A program made the translations under genes and the position numbers. From positions 5,983,224 through 6,047,223 of the forward strand of contig CAADRB010000001.1 of the NCBI GenBank assembly GCA_900708905.1: DNA of 64,000 nt, in the 5' to 3' direction. Below, piece by piece: positions 61,101 through 64,000 of the stretch. The first letter of the stretch is position 1, and the number at the start of each line of letters is the position of its first letter. The notes under the pieces are model-generated. The model was not told the DNA's origin, searched no databases, and saw only the letters and a program-made list of their open reading frames with translations. The DNA comes from Hymenolepis diminuta. Taxonomy: Eukaryota; Platyhelminthes; Cestoda; Cyclophyllidea; Hymenolepididae.

Positions 61101-63570
61101 GTATAAGGACATTAATTACAACTGGAGCTCTAAGAAAATCATATTTTCATTAAAAAATCGTCACTTTCCTACGCCTTCATTAAATATTATTATTTCGAAA
61201 GTCTAATTTGATGGGAACATTAAAAGGTCAAAGACGTATGACAAAGCAAATACATCAAATTACATAATTAGCAATTTCATTAACTATTGGGAGTATTATT
61301 AAATGACGATTTTCACGGATATATATACAAGCTGTCAAATTTGCCAAATCACACGTGAATTTAAGCAGAGTGCATAAAATGAGATCTTGGGGTCATCTTG
61401 GGATAATTTGAAAGACAAATCTCTTATTCATTTAAGCCGCAGCGTCATATGTCAGTAACTCATCTATCAATAACAGGAAATAAAGAGAAACTGGTTAATT
61501 GCTACTATCGAAATTGGCATGCTATGAATGAAAAGTGCACTGATATGATTGGTTAGCGATGAGAAAAATATTTCGTAGAAGTCCATTATATTCTACGAGA
61601 AAAAATGCACTATCCTATTATCACAGTGATGTAAGTAATCGAGATCATCACAAAGCCTTAAATAAATGCCATAATAAATTAAAAGTACTTTTGATAATGA
61701 AGAAATTAAGAGCAAATCTAGGTCCTATTAATCCCTTTATATTTTAGACGTGTATAGTTACATTTATACGATTGATCCTCTAAATACGATCTTACTTTCG
61801 TGAAAACTGATATGAAGCAGATTTTTATGCATAGTAGACTCTGAAGCTATTACCGATCTTTCCATCCAAAAATTCTTCGAGTTAAGGTTTCATAGTCAGG
61901 ACGCTTTAAGTTTCTATTTTCAGGAGCAAAAACACAAATTTAACCGTTTTCTTTTGCCAGTGAACATAACTTTAACAATTATGTTCACATTACCATTTCT
62001 GATCAAATAAAGGTAACAAAGAATAAAATTACGACTAATCACAATCTCCAAAGTTATTTAATGCCCCGCCGATTTAACAGTATGGTATTGAGTGCGTTAA
62101 AAGCATTTCCCAATTTAGATTTTAATAAATTGCAAAATTGCTGAAATATCGTCAGAAGTTAACCCTAAGAGAATTTTTATGTTGATCATTCACTCCTGTT
62201 GATACTCAAAAGTGCAATTCTGCATTTTTACAATAGCTGAACTGAAATAGATTAATAAATCCCGATCCTTTCTTAACCTTCCTTAAATACCTTGGCAATT
62301 GCGATGTGATTTAAGTGTTTGAAGCATCCGTTTATAAAAGTCTTAAATTCCACAAAAAGCTGCCACGAATATAAACCCTAAATATAAACTAAAGTTTCCA
62401 TAACTGGACATATAAAAAGAGCCCCTTACCTTGAACGGCCTTGTCATTGGCCATTAGCATTCGCAGTTGAAGGTTATGTAGCATGTTGAGATAGGCTACA
62501 GAAGAAGGCCAACCTTTGTTGTGATAATATATACGAGCGTATTGGGTCGGTGGAAGACCGTGCAGCACGAAGTCCGCAACATCTAAACCAATTTCTTTAG
62601 CCTGGGTATTATTGAGGTACTGATCAAAGATGGATTCAATTAGGATTTTATTTGAAAGCACGGATTTTGCCTCTACAACTACTTTTCCGTTTTCCGTCTC
62701 AATGAACATTAAACCACCGTATCGTTTAAGAATAGCCTGATCTCTTGAGCGAAGAAGGTATTCAGATACATTGTAGTGTGTTAAATTCATCAGATAATCT
62801 GTAGTTGGTAGGAGAAGCTTTGGTGGGTCCACTATTGCCTTTGATGGACAGGTGTAATCCCCGTGCTCACATGAACAACTAAGAGTCTCTGACTGTCTTA
62901 CCTCCTCAATTCCTTTAGGACTCAAAGCAGGAAGGGGATTAGGAGCTATGTAGTCTTTGATGTTACAATAGGCGTACTTTTGTGGGATAAATTCATAAAG
63001 AGAATGAGGTAAACATCGGGTGCCAGACCAGCCCCTAGGTGACGCCATTTGTTCAGAATACTTGTAGGAAATATCTAGAGCTTTGGAATTATTAACAGGG
63101 GTGTTGGAGAAGAAAGTCCATAGATGGGGCACATCCTTCTTGATAGACAGTAACCAGGGATGGAGAGGCATAACAGGTTGAGAGAAGCTTATGGGATAAG
63201 TCGTCACAACTAACATCATGATTATAACAGTGACTGCGGGAATAACGATTTCAAGCACCCAGCCGCGTTTGCTTCGAAGAACACATTGCCTCCTTTTAGC
63301 AAGATAGGCATAAGCCTGTTGAACGTAGAGACGAACACCAGTGTTGCGTTTGGCTGTGTATGCCTCTGTTGGGATGACAGCACATGGCTCTTCATCTGGT
63401 GAAAATTTGACTTCCAAATCCATCTCACTCTTATCAATGTCTCCGCTGGCATCTGTTGAAGAGGTACTGGAGGAGTTATTGAGTTCTTCCAGGCCATGGT
63501 TCTCTCGACGACCGCGTTTGAAGAGTTTTAGAATGAAGTCATGCTTCCTTTGGGTGACTGAATTAACCGT
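49146..63570 (-). CDS. ABCA-subfamily ABC transporter, C-terminal half (5' part beyond the window)
   Basis: Full-size lipid transporter of the ABCA family. Three exons join in phase: 63570-62430, 54678-53786 and 50189-49146, giving 1025 C-terminal residues. In order (fragment numbering): a charged cytosolic segment, a first membrane helix near 105-125 (LEIVIPAVTVIIMMLVVTT), a large extracellular domain with Cys residues, the ABCA-typical GLPPTQYARIYYHNKGWPS, then five to six helices between about 405 and 632. Next is NBD2 with Walker A GVNGAGKTTT (722-731), signature YSGGN (822-826), Walker B VLLLDEP (842-848) and H-loop His879. The end has the VFVNF motif (988-992) seen in ABCA1 and an acidic tail. 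The first transmembrane and nucleotide-binding halves lie past 64000. I cannot choose between ABCA members. Residues 63571-64000 look like intron. Confidence 0.95.
50190..53785 (-). other. ABCA intron (3.6 kb)
   Basis: Between AAAAT|GTAAGT at 53786/53785 and TTTTATAG at 50197-50190, both phase 0. AT-rich apart from the C-rich tract at 51524-51546. No gene was recognised. Confidence 0.8.
51524..51546 (+). repeat. C-rich tract
   Basis: A run of ten C, then T, seven C, TT and CCC. On the minus strand this is G-rich with quadruplex potential. It lies inside the 3.6-kb ABCA intron, so the G-rich version is on the transcribed RNA. Confidence 0.8.
55202..55218 (+). repeat. TA microsatellite
   Basis: About eight TA units followed by a T run. 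Confidence 0.85.
57636..57889 (+). repeat. Long direct repeat, copy 1
   Basis: About 254 bp that recurs at 61413-61668 within the same intron. Bases 57695-57868 (174 bp) are identical to 61474-61647; the edges differ by a few substitutions and a 2-bp indel. It contains a hairpin, TCGTAGAA (57794-57801) with TTCTACGA (57812-57819). No terminal inverted repeats or intact ORF were recognised, so the element type is unknown. Confidence 0.9.
61413..61668 (+). repeat. Long direct repeat, copy 2
   Basis: Second copy of the element at 57636, 3.78 kb away and in the same orientation. The 62-codon plus-strand ORF at 61559-61747 that starts inside it is broken in copy 1 and has no recognised motif, so it is probably not a gene. 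The conserved hairpin lies at 61573-61598. Confidence 0.9.
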
Positions 63571-64000
63571 CTAAAGAGAAACAGAAAAAAACAGCAAATT
63601 TTTTGAACTCTCAAAGTATTCTACTTCTCGAGTTTTGATATCAAATTGCAGAAATTCTGAAAGTCTTTTGTTTACATGTTCTTTCATTACTTAGCGTAGA
63701 TATTCATAAAAAATGAGGGCATTTACCTGAACTATTATAAATATTCGATATTAATTTGAGACTAACCTTTCGACGAAATTAAGTAAGTCAGTTTGCAATA
63801 AGTGCAATTTTTAGTATATTCCAACTAAAAAACTCCGCTACCATGACGATGAAATAAGCCCTTATCTTCAACATATATTTATTTAAACCTTAGAAATTAC
63901 CTTCTGTAGCAATTAAAATGAATAAATTCGGTCTATTAATATAAAAATATATACGAGCTTAATTTCTATTTCTTGAAAACCGGTATCATATGCAATTTTC

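Larger units (their letters stand above)
54679..62429 (-). other. ABCA intron (7.75 kb) containing a long direct repeat
   Basis: Between CAAG|GTAAGG at 62430/62429 and TTTTCAG near 54679; the split codon is restored as Asp. Mostly AT-rich, with a (TA)n run at 55202-55218 and an (AAT)n run near 54993-55008. It contains the two copies of the 254-bp repeat at 57636 and 61413. No coding exon of the transporter is missing, since the flanking exons align continuously with ABCA1. Confidence 0.8.

Noticed and set aside
61559..61747. Plus-strand ORF of 62 codons starting in repeat copy 2
   Set aside because: The same reading frame is truncated in the otherwise identical copy 1, and it lies inside an intron.
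1..64000. CRISPR arrays, bacterial operons, complete tRNA or rRNA genes
   Set aside because: None was seen. The sequence is eukaryotic, and the tRNA-like pieces lack a full cloverleaf.

Overview
This window looks like nuclear DNA of an invertebrate animal, most probably a flatworm (platyhelminth). It is AT-rich, and its genes are interrupted by GT-AG introns of very uneven size. In one gene these fall into classes of about 32-38 bp, about 68-77 bp and about 0.9-2.7 kb, a pattern I associate with cestodes and trematodes. A tight two-gene cluster with a splice-acceptor-like site before the second start also fits a genome that uses spliced-leader trans-splicing. The species assignment is inference; the gene identities are much firmer.

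Layout: (1) 1-5550, minus strand: the N-terminal 800 residues of SMC4, the condensin ATPase, in five exons; the rest lies beyond the left edge. (2) 5551-7395: divergent intergenic region. (3) 7396-8809, plus strand: a single-exon ZNF706-like small zinc-finger gene, followed only 172 bp later by a three-exon dienelactone hydrolase (CMBL-like) gene. (4) 8810-17013: gene-poor DNA with dispersed repeats, tRNA-like fragments, a decayed mitochondrial carrier (SLC25A1-like) pseudogene and a decayed copy of the last exon of the next gene. (5) 17014-32208, minus strand: a complete bifunctional glutamyl-prolyl-tRNA synthetase (EPRS) gene that I could join across 19 coding exons with consistent phase (1398 residues). 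(6) 32209-49145: 17 kb of mostly featureless AT-rich DNA with repeat relics, a CCAAT cluster, a G-rich tract and one DUF229-like exon fragment. (7) 49146-63570, minus strand: the C-terminal half of an ABCA-subfamily lipid transporter in three exons separated by 3.6 kb and 7.8 kb introns; the 5' half lies beyond the right edge.

The genes are housekeeping (chromosome condensation, translation, lipid transport) and show no shared pathway. The unusual content is in details: a Cys-to-Ser change at the hydrolase nucleophile, an EPRS linker without WHEP repeats, a Pro at the motif 3 Arg position of the ProRS half, miniature introns, a 174-bp perfect direct repeat inside an ABCA intron, and several decayed duplicates. 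I found no CRISPR array, operon of bacterial type, or evident novel multi-gene system.
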